A stretch of 64,000 nt of DNA from Liriodendron chinense (lineage: Eukaryota > Streptophyta > Magnoliopsida > Magnoliales > Magnoliaceae): positions 4,278,001-4,342,000 of the forward strand of contig ML058477.1 of the NCBI GenBank assembly GCA_003013855.2, read 5' to 3'. Each line of letters opens with the position of its first letter. The stretch's first letter is position 1. This document shows positions 54,974 through 64,000 of this stretch, in pieces. A program made the position numbers and the translations under genes. The notes below the pieces were generated by a model, which saw only the letters and a list, made by a program, of their open reading frames with translations, did no database searches and was not told the DNA's origin.

Positions 54974-56152
54974 CTAGTATGACAAGCAGTAATGCCTTAA
55001 CTTCTTCACAGTGAATATAAAAGCCAGGCATATCTTCTCAATCGGTGAGTAATTAAACTCAGCACCGACGAGTGTGTGGCTTAAGTAGTACAGAGCATTC
55101 TCTTTTCCTTCTTCGTTCTTCTGGGCGAGCAGTGCCCCTAGTGAGTTCTCTCCCACTGCTACATATAGTATCAGAGGCTTTCCCTCGATTGGCGCTACGA
55201 GCACTGGAGCTTTCCTGAGTAACTCTTTGAGGAAATCGAAGGCTTTCTGGCACACTTCGTCCCACTTGAAGATGATGTCTTTCTTGTTCAATAGAGAGAG
55301 AAAGGCTGGCAGCGACCTGACAAGTTCGAGATGAACCGCCGCAAGTGAGCGACTCTCCCTTGGAAGCTCTTCAGCTCTTTCAAGTTCTTCGGAGGAGGCA
55401 TTTCTCGAATCGCCTTGATCTTTGCGCGGTCAATTTCGATTCCCCGATGCCTGATCACAAAGCCAAGGAATTTTTCGGAGGACACTCCAAAGGTGCACTT
55501 CAACGGGTTCATGCGGAGGCTTTTCTTCCTCAACCTCTAAAATAATAACTTCAAATGTTCGCGATGCTGCTGATGTCCGTCGGACCTCACTACCTAGGTC
55601 ATCGACATAGCATTCCACATGCTTGTGCATCATGTCTTGGAAGATTACCTGCATCGCTCTCTGGTACGTGGCACCTGCATTCTTCAGCCAGAACGGCATC
55701 ACCCGATAACAGAATATCCCAAGAGATGTGCGGAAGGCAGTGGACTCTTCGTCCTCTGGAGCCATTCGGATCTGATTATACCCTGAGTATCCGTCCAAAA
55801 AGGACATCGTTGTATATGCTGATGTGCTATCAATCAAGAGCTCCGGGATGGGTAGAGGAAAGTTATCTTTGGGACAAGCCTCGTTCAGGTTGCAAAAATC
55901 AACGCACACCCGGATCTGGCCGCTCTTCTTCTTTACAGGTACTATGTTCAAGATCCATTTGGGATACTGAACTTCCCTGATAAACCTGGCCTGAAGCAGC
56001 TTCTTCACCTCTTCTTCTATCTTAGGGACGATGTCAGGATGGAAGCGCCTCTGTGGCTGCTTGACTGACCTCTTCTCCTTCGCGATATTCAACCTGTGCA
56101 TCGTGATTGCCGGGTTCAGTCCTGGCATTTCAGAATAGGTCCATGCAAACAC
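54974..56152 (-). pseudogene. pol: RT and RNase H of E
   Basis: 55430-56152: LNPAITMHRLNIAKEK, the fingers FIREVQYPKWILNIVPVKK, CVDFCNLNEACPKDNFPLP, MSFLDGYSGYNQI, YRVMPFWLKNAGATYQ and the catalytic YVDD in VECYVDDL. The frame shifts right after YVDDL. 55288-55533 gives the thumb (MNPLKCTFGVSSEKFLGF, LKSFQGRVAHLRRFI), and 54974-55291 the RNase H-like connection (LILYVAVGENSLGALLAQ, YYLSHTLVGAEFNYSP). All catalytic boxes are kept; frameshifts are the main lesions. Confidence 0.88.
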
Positions 56153-56997
56153 GTCTCTGTTCTCTTTCAGGAGTTGAACGTAGCTCTCCCTCTCTTCTTC
56201 TGGAATGTTCTTGCTGATATAAGTATTCCTCAGCTCTTCAGGAGTCCCCAGATTGACTTCTTATAGCTTATCTATTGTGGGCTGACCTCCATCTTCGATC
56301 TGCTCAGGCGCATCGCTAGGCTGTATGACTTCATTCGGTCCAGCGGGCCTTACCTCTTCCACGGGACTGATCGTCACCATGTTAATGTGCCTAATCTCAC
56401 ATCCTGCCCCCAGGGCTTCTTTTCCTCTATAAACCTTCGTCTTTACTTCGAAGGGTGCTAGCATGCCTTTTCGAACTAGTGGTTCTAAACAAATGAATCC
56501 CATATTTCTCATGATGTGTCTACTGGCTTTGCTATATCTTTCTTCTTTAATGGGCAGTGTCTCTACCAGTGTTCTCTTTGCGTTCTCTTCAATCTGTAAC
56601 GGGTTGCAGAGTCCAGCATGAAACCTTATCTCGTGCCTGGCTCCCATTGTCGGCGGTACGCAGAACTGGCTTGGAGCTTTAGGGAAGGGACGAATCCTCT
56701 TAACCTTTGGTACCGGCATATTGAAGCTGGACTGTAACACGCTCATCTGTTGGCTTGTCATCTGTTTCAACACTAACTGCCCGGCCTTCCGGAGGTGCTT
56801 CGGGATCAGGTAGAACTTCTTCCTTTGCAACGGATTCTCTACGTGAGCCCTTGTCGCTTCAGCGACCACTTGCGGAGCTTCGTTCGCTTGTCTTAGATTC
56901 TCACCCTGGGGTTCTGCCCCCTGTGCCACCTTTGTTGGTTCGCTGCCTTTTCTAGCGGTTTCGGTCCCGTCGCTTTCCTAATAGTATCGTGCATCTA
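56153..56997 (-). other. Linker between protease and RT of E
   Basis: Frame 56261-56929 (222 residues, MAQGAEPQGENLRQAN...) shows no domain I know. Position fits the protease-RT linker of a long Tat polyprotein. A stop separates it from RT near 56260. Confidence 0.6.
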
Positions 56998-57354
56998 CTA
57001 GGAAGGATTCACTGACGGAGTACGACCTTGGGTCTGCCGCCACTCTATACTGGACGCCATCCCTATTGTACTTAAAGCATTGATGGTATGTCGAGGGAAT
57101 GAACCGTATTGATGAAGCCACGGTTGTCCCAACAAGATATTGTATGTCGTCGTCGCATCGATCACCTGACAGGTGACTTTAGTGCCCAATTCTTCTATCT
57201 CCAGCATGACAGTAATGGACCCTAGGACACGCTGGTCGTCCTGATTGAACCCTTGGATAACCATGGCACTCGGGCGAAGTGTTCTCTGTCTGAAACCCAA
57301 CTGCTGTAATGTCTTCAGAGACATAATATTCACAGTGGATCCGTCGTCTAACAT
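56998..57354 (-). pseudogene. pro: Aspartic protease of E
   Basis: The active site box reads MLDDGSTVNIMS (Asp-Asp-Gly-Ser; many Tat enzymes have Asp-x-Gly-Ser), followed by TTYNILLGQPWLHQYG, the second conserved box. The gag frame upstream (57361) ends in a stop at the border. It would process Gag-Pol. Confidence 0.8.
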
Positions 57355-57360
57355 GCATCT

Positions 57361-59885
57361 TCAGACCTCTATGTCTCGGATGAGACCTGTCACCATCAAC
57401 GGGTGGTTGTGGTCCATCAGGGTGATCGTTTTGTCTTCTTCAGAGAATGTGATCATGGACGATCGGTCGATCTGCATGACCTGTTCTATAGGTCGATCCT
57501 CAGTTCCCGTTATCTTCATTTCTTCCATCTCTGACTCGATCTCTACCATCATGACCTCACGAGCTTCTTGATCGACCAATGCATTGAGCAACATTTCCCG
57601 ATATTTCTTCGAAAGGCACAAGGCATCGTCGATGCATAGTCGGCCAGGACCTTCTTCAGATGAGACACCACATCATAAATCACAGGTGCCTTATCTTGAG
57701 CGTGATCTCGCTGGTCAGCTGTTGGCTCGTTGACTGCTTCTGTCGGTTCTTTTTCTCGAGGTGTCCATGATGGCTCACCTATGACCACATTCGTTCTTCT
57801 AGGTTCTGGTCGCCTCGAAAATTCTCTCTGCACGACCTGCTTTCCGGACTGCAGAGCCACTACATTGACTTCTCCTCTCTCTAGGACTTGGTCCTTGTCA
57901 CTGACCCCTGGCTGAGCGATCACCGAGACCATGGTGCACTGAAAGGGCTGTGCACACGGCTATTTCTGTCCTTCATTTCTTCTTCCCATTCTGTTCTTCA
58001 TCTTCCTCTCTTTCTCCATGAGTCTTCTTTTGTTCTCTAGCCTCTTCTTGTTGCTGCTCACAAGTGTCCATGGCTCTTCCGATTCTGGGAATGGATTCGC
58101 CGTTCGAATTTGAATTGGTACAGGGAGGGCAGACACCACTGTCGCAGTGTTCCGGGTCACCTCTTCCACCTTCATATTGATGGTGCCGTCGTTGATCATC
58201 CATTGGATCTTGCCTTTTAGGACAAAGCAATCTTCAGTCTTATGGCTGGTCACGCGATGATACCTACAGTAGCTGGGATGATCGACTATTTTCGCTTCCT
58301 CTGGGCGCCTGCATTCTGGCAGTCTTATCAACCTTTCTTCTACCAGCTGTTCCATGATCGGAACCAGATCTTCCATGTCGAAGGTATAAGGTCCATTTGC
58401 TCGATTACGCTCTTCTACCGTAAGATGTCGCGGCCTCTAAAAACTCTTACCTTCGTCTTGAGTCACGGTTACTGGCCTAGCCTTGACTCTACGCTCAGTG
58501 TTCGGGCGTTTCCTGTCATTCAAACCCTTTCCTTTGTCGACGTAGTTGGATGTTATCATCCTTCCGACTTCTCTCCTGGGCTTCTCTGCCTTAAACTGGG
58601 CTCTGAACGCGGCTCCTTCCACCGGTGGGCTTTCGTAGCTAGGTCTTAGAACGTCGAGAAGTTGTGTCCAGATAGGCCAAATGAAATCATCGCATCCATG
58701 GCTTGCAAGAACATCTTGACCTGCTCAGATTTGCTAGGTAGTTCTCAGCACTGTGTTGCTATATATAGTCCCCCATCTGTCGATGAACTTCTCGACCGAC
58801 TTTCCCTGCCTCTGACGAACTAAGGCTAAATCTGTCAGTGAGATTTCTTGCTCAGTAGAGAAGAATTTAGAGATGAACAGGTCCTACATCTGATCCCAAG
58901 ACTTGACTGATCTTGCAGGCAGTGACATGTACCATTGGAATGCCTTGCTCGTGAACGTCGAGCCGAACAATCTGAGGTAATATTGGGGAATTGTCGACAG
59001 GTTGCCCATCATTGTCATGAATTGCGCCATGTGTTCCTCTGACGATCCTCTGCCATCGAATCGAGGGAAGTCCGGACGCTTGAAATTGTTAGGAAACAGG
59101 AGGTCGTTGACCTCGGGTAAGTACGACACCCGATATACATATTTTCCTCTCTTCTCCTTTTCTCTTTCCTGACGCATCAGGTCCGCAACTGTCCGAGACA
59201 GTTCTTCTCTTGTGGCTTGAGATGGCAATGGCAGTACACATCCAAACTCAACGTTTCTTAGGCGAGCTTGTGGTTTGGCAGCAGCTGGTTCTCCTGCTGC
59301 TCCCTGACATTCTTCCACAGACTGTTGAATAGGTACAACTGGGCTTCTGTTTGCCCCCTGGGAAACTAGAGCCAACAGTGCTTCTTTCATATCTCTCATC
59401 TCTCTGGCCGTGTCCTGTTGGACCTGGATAATCTCATCTATCTGTTCTTGGATTGGAGGCAGCTCTGGGTATCGCTCACTCGCCTCTCCTTCGGCGACCT
59501 ACACCATCATTACTTGTGCTCGCTGCAGCCTCGTCTTGATCACGGCGGCTTCAGTAGGGGTTGTCTTCATCGTCGCCTCAGCCGATTGTCGGACAGTGGG
59601 TCTGTTCAATACCTTGGCTGACAGTGCTGTCTTTGGTATTACTGGGAAGTCGATATCGGCGAAGGAGAACTCTGGCCTGGCTGGCACGGTGGTTCTGCTC
59701 CACTGTCTCTCTATTCTGCCCTGTACCCTTGCTGTTATCCCTGTTTTTACTGGAATAACCTTCTTGTTCTTAGTCCTTTTGACTGTCCTGCGCTTCTGCA
59801 CAACCTGCCATCCGGCTTCAGAGGTTGCTGCCAGATGGGGGAAGTAGAATCCTTTAGACGCTAAAAAGATCATTGTAGACGCCAT
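57361..59885 (-). pseudogene. gag: Gag of E (several frames)
   Basis: The start at 59885 (MASTMIFLASKGFYFPHL) is the first ATG after the leader. 58884-59399 holds the gag core (FPRFDGRGSSEEHMAQF, SKAFQWYMSLPARSVKSW). 58437-58883 has only short frames. 57960-58376 contains CRYHRVTSHKTEDC, a CxxH...HxxxxC arrangement in the zinc-knuckle position of Tat Gags. 57361-57932 is the tail (HLKKVLADYASTMPC). At least four breaks. Gag would form the particle and package the RNA. Confidence 0.8.
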
Positions 59886-59920
59886 TTGGTTAATTCTTTT
59901 GTCTTTTTTTGCTTCTTTCC

Positions 59921-59969
<49 letters not shown>

Positions 59970-60290
59970 CAGTCATACACGCATTAGAATATTCCGTGCA
60001 CTTGGAAAAGTGAGGGGACGCGACCTTACCAATTGCAATACGGCTCGACAGTGGATAGACAGAAACATACAAGTACGAACTACATGCATGTTATGCGAAG
60101 CTTTGAAATTCTTTTGCCTTAAAGATGAAGGGAAGAACGTTCCCGTTGAGAGTCGTCAGTTTGGTGCCCGTGAAGGCGCCGAACATTTCCCCTTGCGATA
60201 GCCTTTCTCAAATACACGTTAGTGTTTACAAATGATTTATCACAGAATGTCTATTTACTCAGAAATAACCAGAGGTTCTGGTATTGAATA
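59886..60290 (-). other. Leader of E with CT microsatellite
   Basis: Between PBS and gag. 59921-59967 is nearly pure CT (GA on the transcribed strand). The 59899 frame is a shadow. Confidence 0.75.
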
Positions 60291-60292
60291 TT

Positions 60293-60310
60293 CCCCAACA
60301 GAGTCCCAAT
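60293..60310 (-). other. PBS of E
   Basis: The minus strand reads TTGGGACTCTGTTGGGGAA, next to the 5' LTR. It resembles the PBS of Ogre elements, described as complementary to tRNA-Arg, with a few changes. Confidence 0.7.
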
Positions 60311-60311
60311 T

Positions 60312-63300
60312 TGTTAAAACTAGAAAAATCGCTGCTCGTCAGCAGTCTTTTTCCTGTGTTTCTTTATTCTGGGGGGAATTCTGAGTATAGAGACATTCAT
60401 AGACAATCATAAGCAATCACCAAGTGTACACAAGAGAGATATCGCAAGGCAAATTTTATTCTAGAGATTCTGAGATCTTTTACATTCCAGGCTGTGATAC
60501 TGGCCACAAGCCTTTAATTACATCAACGGTTGATCACCCTGATTGGAAGGCAAAAGACTAATTCGTCGGGGATTATGGTCTTGAGTTCATGGTCATATAG
60601 ACCTTTGTTTTCTTGTTATGTACTGAGCCACATTTCTTAGACAAGCCGGATGTCTATGTCCCATTTTCTTTCGGATTGTCCGGGTTGAGAGACTGTCAGG
60701 ATTCGAGTGGTGCAACTCTGGGCCCGCGCCTTGTTACTATGAACAGGTGACCACTGGAATACATGATCCTCGAATGTTGGTCGGCATAACCCAAGGCCCG
60801 CGCCCGTATTTTTATGACAGGTGACCTTAGGAGAGCACTCCGCAACGTTTTCGAACGAGGTTTTTAATCGAGTGGTGCAACTCTGGGCCCGCGCTTGTTA
60901 CTGTGAACAGGTGACCACTGGAATACACGAACATCGAAATGTTGGTCGGCATAACCTAAAGCCCGCGCCTGTTACTGTGAACAGGTGACCTTAGGAAAGC
61001 AATCCACAACTGCCTCATCAGCTCAACCGACGGACCCATTGTTAACGGGTAGGGCATCAGCTGTCTTTTTATAGTGGCAATCCATAGCAGGATGTTTCAA
61101 GCTTAGTTTGAACTCTTTTATTTGTGGTTTCTCATGGTTACCATAACCCCTTAGGTTTAGCCTCGGACCTTTATCCAGGATGAATGGAGCTTTGCACAAT
61201 AAAGTAAATGTGTTTCTTCTGAAGTCGGGCGACTCGTCTTCGAGAACACTCTTTCTTCTGAGTATTTTCCAATGATCTATTTGGGATCAAATAGGCTTTA
61301 TCGAGCCAAGAGCTTTGGAGGATTCAAAATTCAATAGGCTAGATTGGCTGTTTCCGATGCCCACAAATGATTAAGCATCGGGTCCGATGGGTGCCTATTC
61401 ATGCCAATTTCTGATGAATAATGGGGATCGGTGCCCCATAAATGTCTAACTCGGCTGTTGGATAGCCTGAGTACTTTAGCCTTGCCTCAGCGTCTTTGAG
61501 ATCGGGGTTGATTTCATTTGGCGTCAGTCAATTTTTGGGCCAACAGGACAATTCCCAGGGCTGAAAATGACTAAGTAGTGGACCTGTTTGCGATCTGATG
61601 AGGGAAATCGATGACCATCTTGGAACAAGGATTTATTATGTCCATAAGGATCGCGGTGTGATCGCGTTTCGATTCGCTTGGCGTAAGTCCATTTTCGGGC
61701 CAACAGGGCACTTCCCAAGGCTGAAAATGACTAAGTAGTGGACCTATTTGCGGTCTGATCAGGGAAATCGATGAATATCATCGATGAACATATTAGAACA
61801 GGGATGGATTATGTCCACAAGGATATCGGTGCGACCACGTTTCGATTCGCTTGACGTAAGTCAATTTTCGAGCCAACCGGGCACTTCCGAGGGCTGAAAA
61901 TGACTAAGTTGTAGACCTGTCTACGGTCTGATTAGGGAAATCGGTGAATATCATCGATGACCATCTTTGGACAAGGGTGGATTATGTCCACGAGGATCGC
62001 GGTGCGATCGCATTTCGATTTGTTAAGCACTCATCGATTTCGAGCCAACAGGGCACTTCCGAGGGCTGAAGATGACTAAGCAGCGGACCTGCCGACCGCT
62101 TGATTAGGGTATTCGAGGGTCCTGAGATTGGATAACCTCGTCACGGTCCATGATTATGGTGTATCATGTCATGTAGAAGAAAAGCTTCCCTCTTGGGCTC
62201 GGTCCAATTTCGCTCGATTCTTCTCGGTTTCAGCCATTTTCGGCTCTTTCAGAGGGATTTTCGGAGCTGCCAAATTGGCTAAGTGTTGGTCATTTTGGAT
62301 CAAAACACTGATTTGGGCCTCATTGACCGTTGGAGAATCTGATCTGGGGGATAGATAGATCTCATCGAGATGCATCCGGGAGAAGTGGTTTGATCGAAAT
62401 CCGATCCCGGACGAAAGCGGGCCGCACAATGGAAGGCTCACCCCTCCAACCAGTGTCCAGGCGCATGGAGGAGGTGGTACAGGCACATGTGGGACTTCCA
62501 CAGCTGGTGAGTGCATGTGGTTGGGAGGTGGGCGCATGTGCCCATCTCCCGGGCGCATGCGCCCTTTTCTTTTATGAAAAAAATGAAGGAGAAGCAATCC
62601 CGGCGCATGTCTCTTTGCACATGCGCCTGACCTCAAATAGTGGGCGCATGTCCCTTTGGGACTTGGTGAAATTTAGGTTTTCTCGGCGAGGAAAAGCCAG
62701 CGCATGTGTTGGGAAAGCGGGCCCATGTGCCCAGCACTTAGAAAAATTTCAGGATTTTTCTCTGAACTTGGGATTCCGGCGAGGAAATCCCTTTCCGGCG
62801 AGGGATTACGGCGAGGGAATCCACTCCGGCCAAGGCATCCAGCGAGGGGTAATGGAGTGGGCGCATGTACCTCTTGCGTCGTCCTGATATCAGAAGGAGA
62901 TGATTTCGTGTTGATGAATGAAGTGACTTTGTTATTTATAGGGAGATAATCGGGTTCGGGTCTGGCTCGGTGGGTATTTCCAGGTGCATGTGCTGGGAAG
63001 CCGGCTCATGTGGCAGAAAAAAAAACCAGGCGCATGTGGTCAAAAAAAGCTGGGCGCATGTACAGGGTCCGAGCGCATGTCCTTTTTCGGCGCATTTTTC
63101 GGCGCATTTCGGAAAAGTATTCGAATCGGTTCCTTTCATACATAGGGTGTGGGCACATGTGGTGGAAAGCCAGGTGCATGTATTTGCCGGTGCTTGTCAC
63201 ACTACTTAGCCAAATTTCAGAATTCCAGCACTTAGAAAATTTTAGGATTTCAGGCTCCGACGGGAGACCTCCAAAGGACAGCTACCTTTTCTAGACATGC

Positions 63301-63877
63301 ACTCACTGTCGCCATGCCACTTCTAGGCTAGGATTGACCTCCTGAATAAATAAGGTGGGGTGTGGAAGTCCAGATGTTGCAAATTTTGCTACTTCCTTAC
63401 TAATCTGGAGCCTCCGGGTCGGCTTGTTGTATAGGAACGTTGTTCCGGGATCGCGCATATGGAAATACACATTGCACGGACTTCAAACTTGATATAGAAG
63501 GGTTTTGGGGTGCTCCAGATAATTTGGCGGTGTTGCGGATGTCCGGTTTCACTCTAAAATGGTAGCCATAGGCTTACGGACCATTTTTTGTCAGCTCCGA
63601 GCAGGGATGAAACGCATTCTGAGGTGCACAGGTAAATATATGCACCGTATGACTTCGAAACTTGCAGGTCAAGGGTTTTAGGACGTTCCGGACCATTTGG
63701 CGATGATCCGCACGTCCAGTTATGCTCTGAAATGCTGTTTATGGATTTTGGTCGCTACCAAGTGATTAGCGTTGCACTAGCATTTTTCGGGCTTTTTCGG
63801 TCTCAAAACTGATTCAAATCATTGTCAATGGACCACGGGATGTTGCTTTACAATGGGTGCAAATTTGAGCCCCAACA
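60312..63877 (-). repeat. 5' LTR of E
   Basis: 3566 bp with the same parts as the 3' LTR: hairpin tandem (60702-61000), 170-bp tandem (61519-62150), motif array (62455-63185), TATA candidate 61065-61073. Small indels account for the 44-bp difference. Confidence 0.92.
62455..63185. repeat. GGCGCATGTG motif array, 5' LTR of E
   Basis: About 17 copies matching those at 45395-46135. Several copies that are GGTGCATG or GACGCATG in the 3' LTR are GGCGCATG here and vice versa, so C-to-T type changes are scattered over both. Confidence 0.85.
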
Positions 63878-64000
63878 ACGTGAATGCGATTCACGTGGGC
63901 CCCACCATGATGTATATGAGAAATTCACTCCTATTAGAAGTTGGGCCACTTAAAATTAGGCTTTGACACAAAAAATGGGACAGATCTGAGATCGGGTGGG
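63878..64000 (-). mobile_element. D2: continuation right of E
   Basis: CACGTGGGCCCCACCATGATG and the following 100 bp match D1 at 7640-7740, which shows that E lies within a D-type LTR. The right end is outside the window. Confidence 0.65.

Larger units (their letters stand above)
43261..63877 (-). mobile_element. E: Tat/Ogre-like gypsy element with antisense PMD gene
   Basis: 20.6 kb with 3.5-kb LTRs (43261-46782 and 60312-63877). On the minus strand: PBS, gag, protease, RT, RNase H, archaeal-type RNase H, integrase. On the plus strand between pol and the 3' LTR: an antisense gene with a plant mobile domain. The two RNase H domains, the size and the antisense gene fit the Tat lineage (Ogre, Retand). 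LTRs differ at roughly 5 percent of sites in the first 140 bp, so it is much older than A. Flanking bases (AACAG and ACGTG) do not match as a TSD. It lies in D2. Confidence 0.92.

Overview
This window is repeat-rich nuclear DNA of a seed plant. It is almost wholly nested LTR retrotransposons, and I see no host gene, rRNA, tRNA gene or organellar insert. The evidence is plant-type PBS and PPT sites, Sirevirus-type Ty1/copia proteins, Athila- and Tat-type Ty3/gypsy proteins, 5-bp target site duplications (TSDs) and TG...CA LTR ends. The species cannot be told from the sequence. All comparisons were made by eye.

I give the elements letters. D1 (1-879 and 6761-8133) is an LTR fragment of a gypsy element with very long LTRs. 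It is interrupted by A (885-6755), a complete, young, gag-only Sirevirus derivative with seemingly identical LTRs and TSD GAACT. D1 itself sits in F (8134-11353), the 3' end of an Athila-type element. F sits in M, a Sirevirus LTR (11354-12043 and 20737-20898), which also hosts H (12044-20731, TSD TAAGG), a Sirevirus with gag, protease and integrase but a truncated reverse transcriptase (RT). M sits in L (20899-23154 and 32779-32805), a decayed minus-strand Tat pol. L also hosts J, an Athila-type solo LTR (23155-24239 and 31810-32778, TSD ATGTG), and J hosts G (24240-31804, TSD GTACT), a gag-protease-only Athila derivative.

To the right of L come a patch of templated filler DNA, a remnant of a CACTA-type (En/Spm) transposase-associated domain (around 33443-33631), and K (33661-38764), a second gag-protease-only Athila-type copy on the minus strand. 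K is cut by D2, another very long gypsy LTR (38765-39615, 41572-43260, 63878 to the end). D2 hosts N, a Sirevirus solo LTR (39616-41571), and E (43261-63877), a 20.6-kb Tat/Ogre-like element on the minus strand. E has gag, protease, RT, two RNase H domains and integrase. Between pol and its 3' LTR it carries an antisense, intron-containing gene for a plant mobile domain (PMD) protein.

The most notable signal is shared promoter architecture. Arrays of short palindromes lie beside the TATA boxes of the LTRs. A 12-bp core, CCGACCGGTCGG, is shared by copia Sireviruses (A, H, M) and gypsy Athila-type elements (F, G, J), together with part of the spacer. Sirevirus solo LTR N has a different palindrome (CCGATYGATCGG) in the same place. 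E has a third motif (GGCGCATGTG and inverted copies), both in its LTRs and in front of its antisense PMD gene. A second theme is loss of pol with retention of gag (A, G, K, partly H), which suggests families that move in trans.
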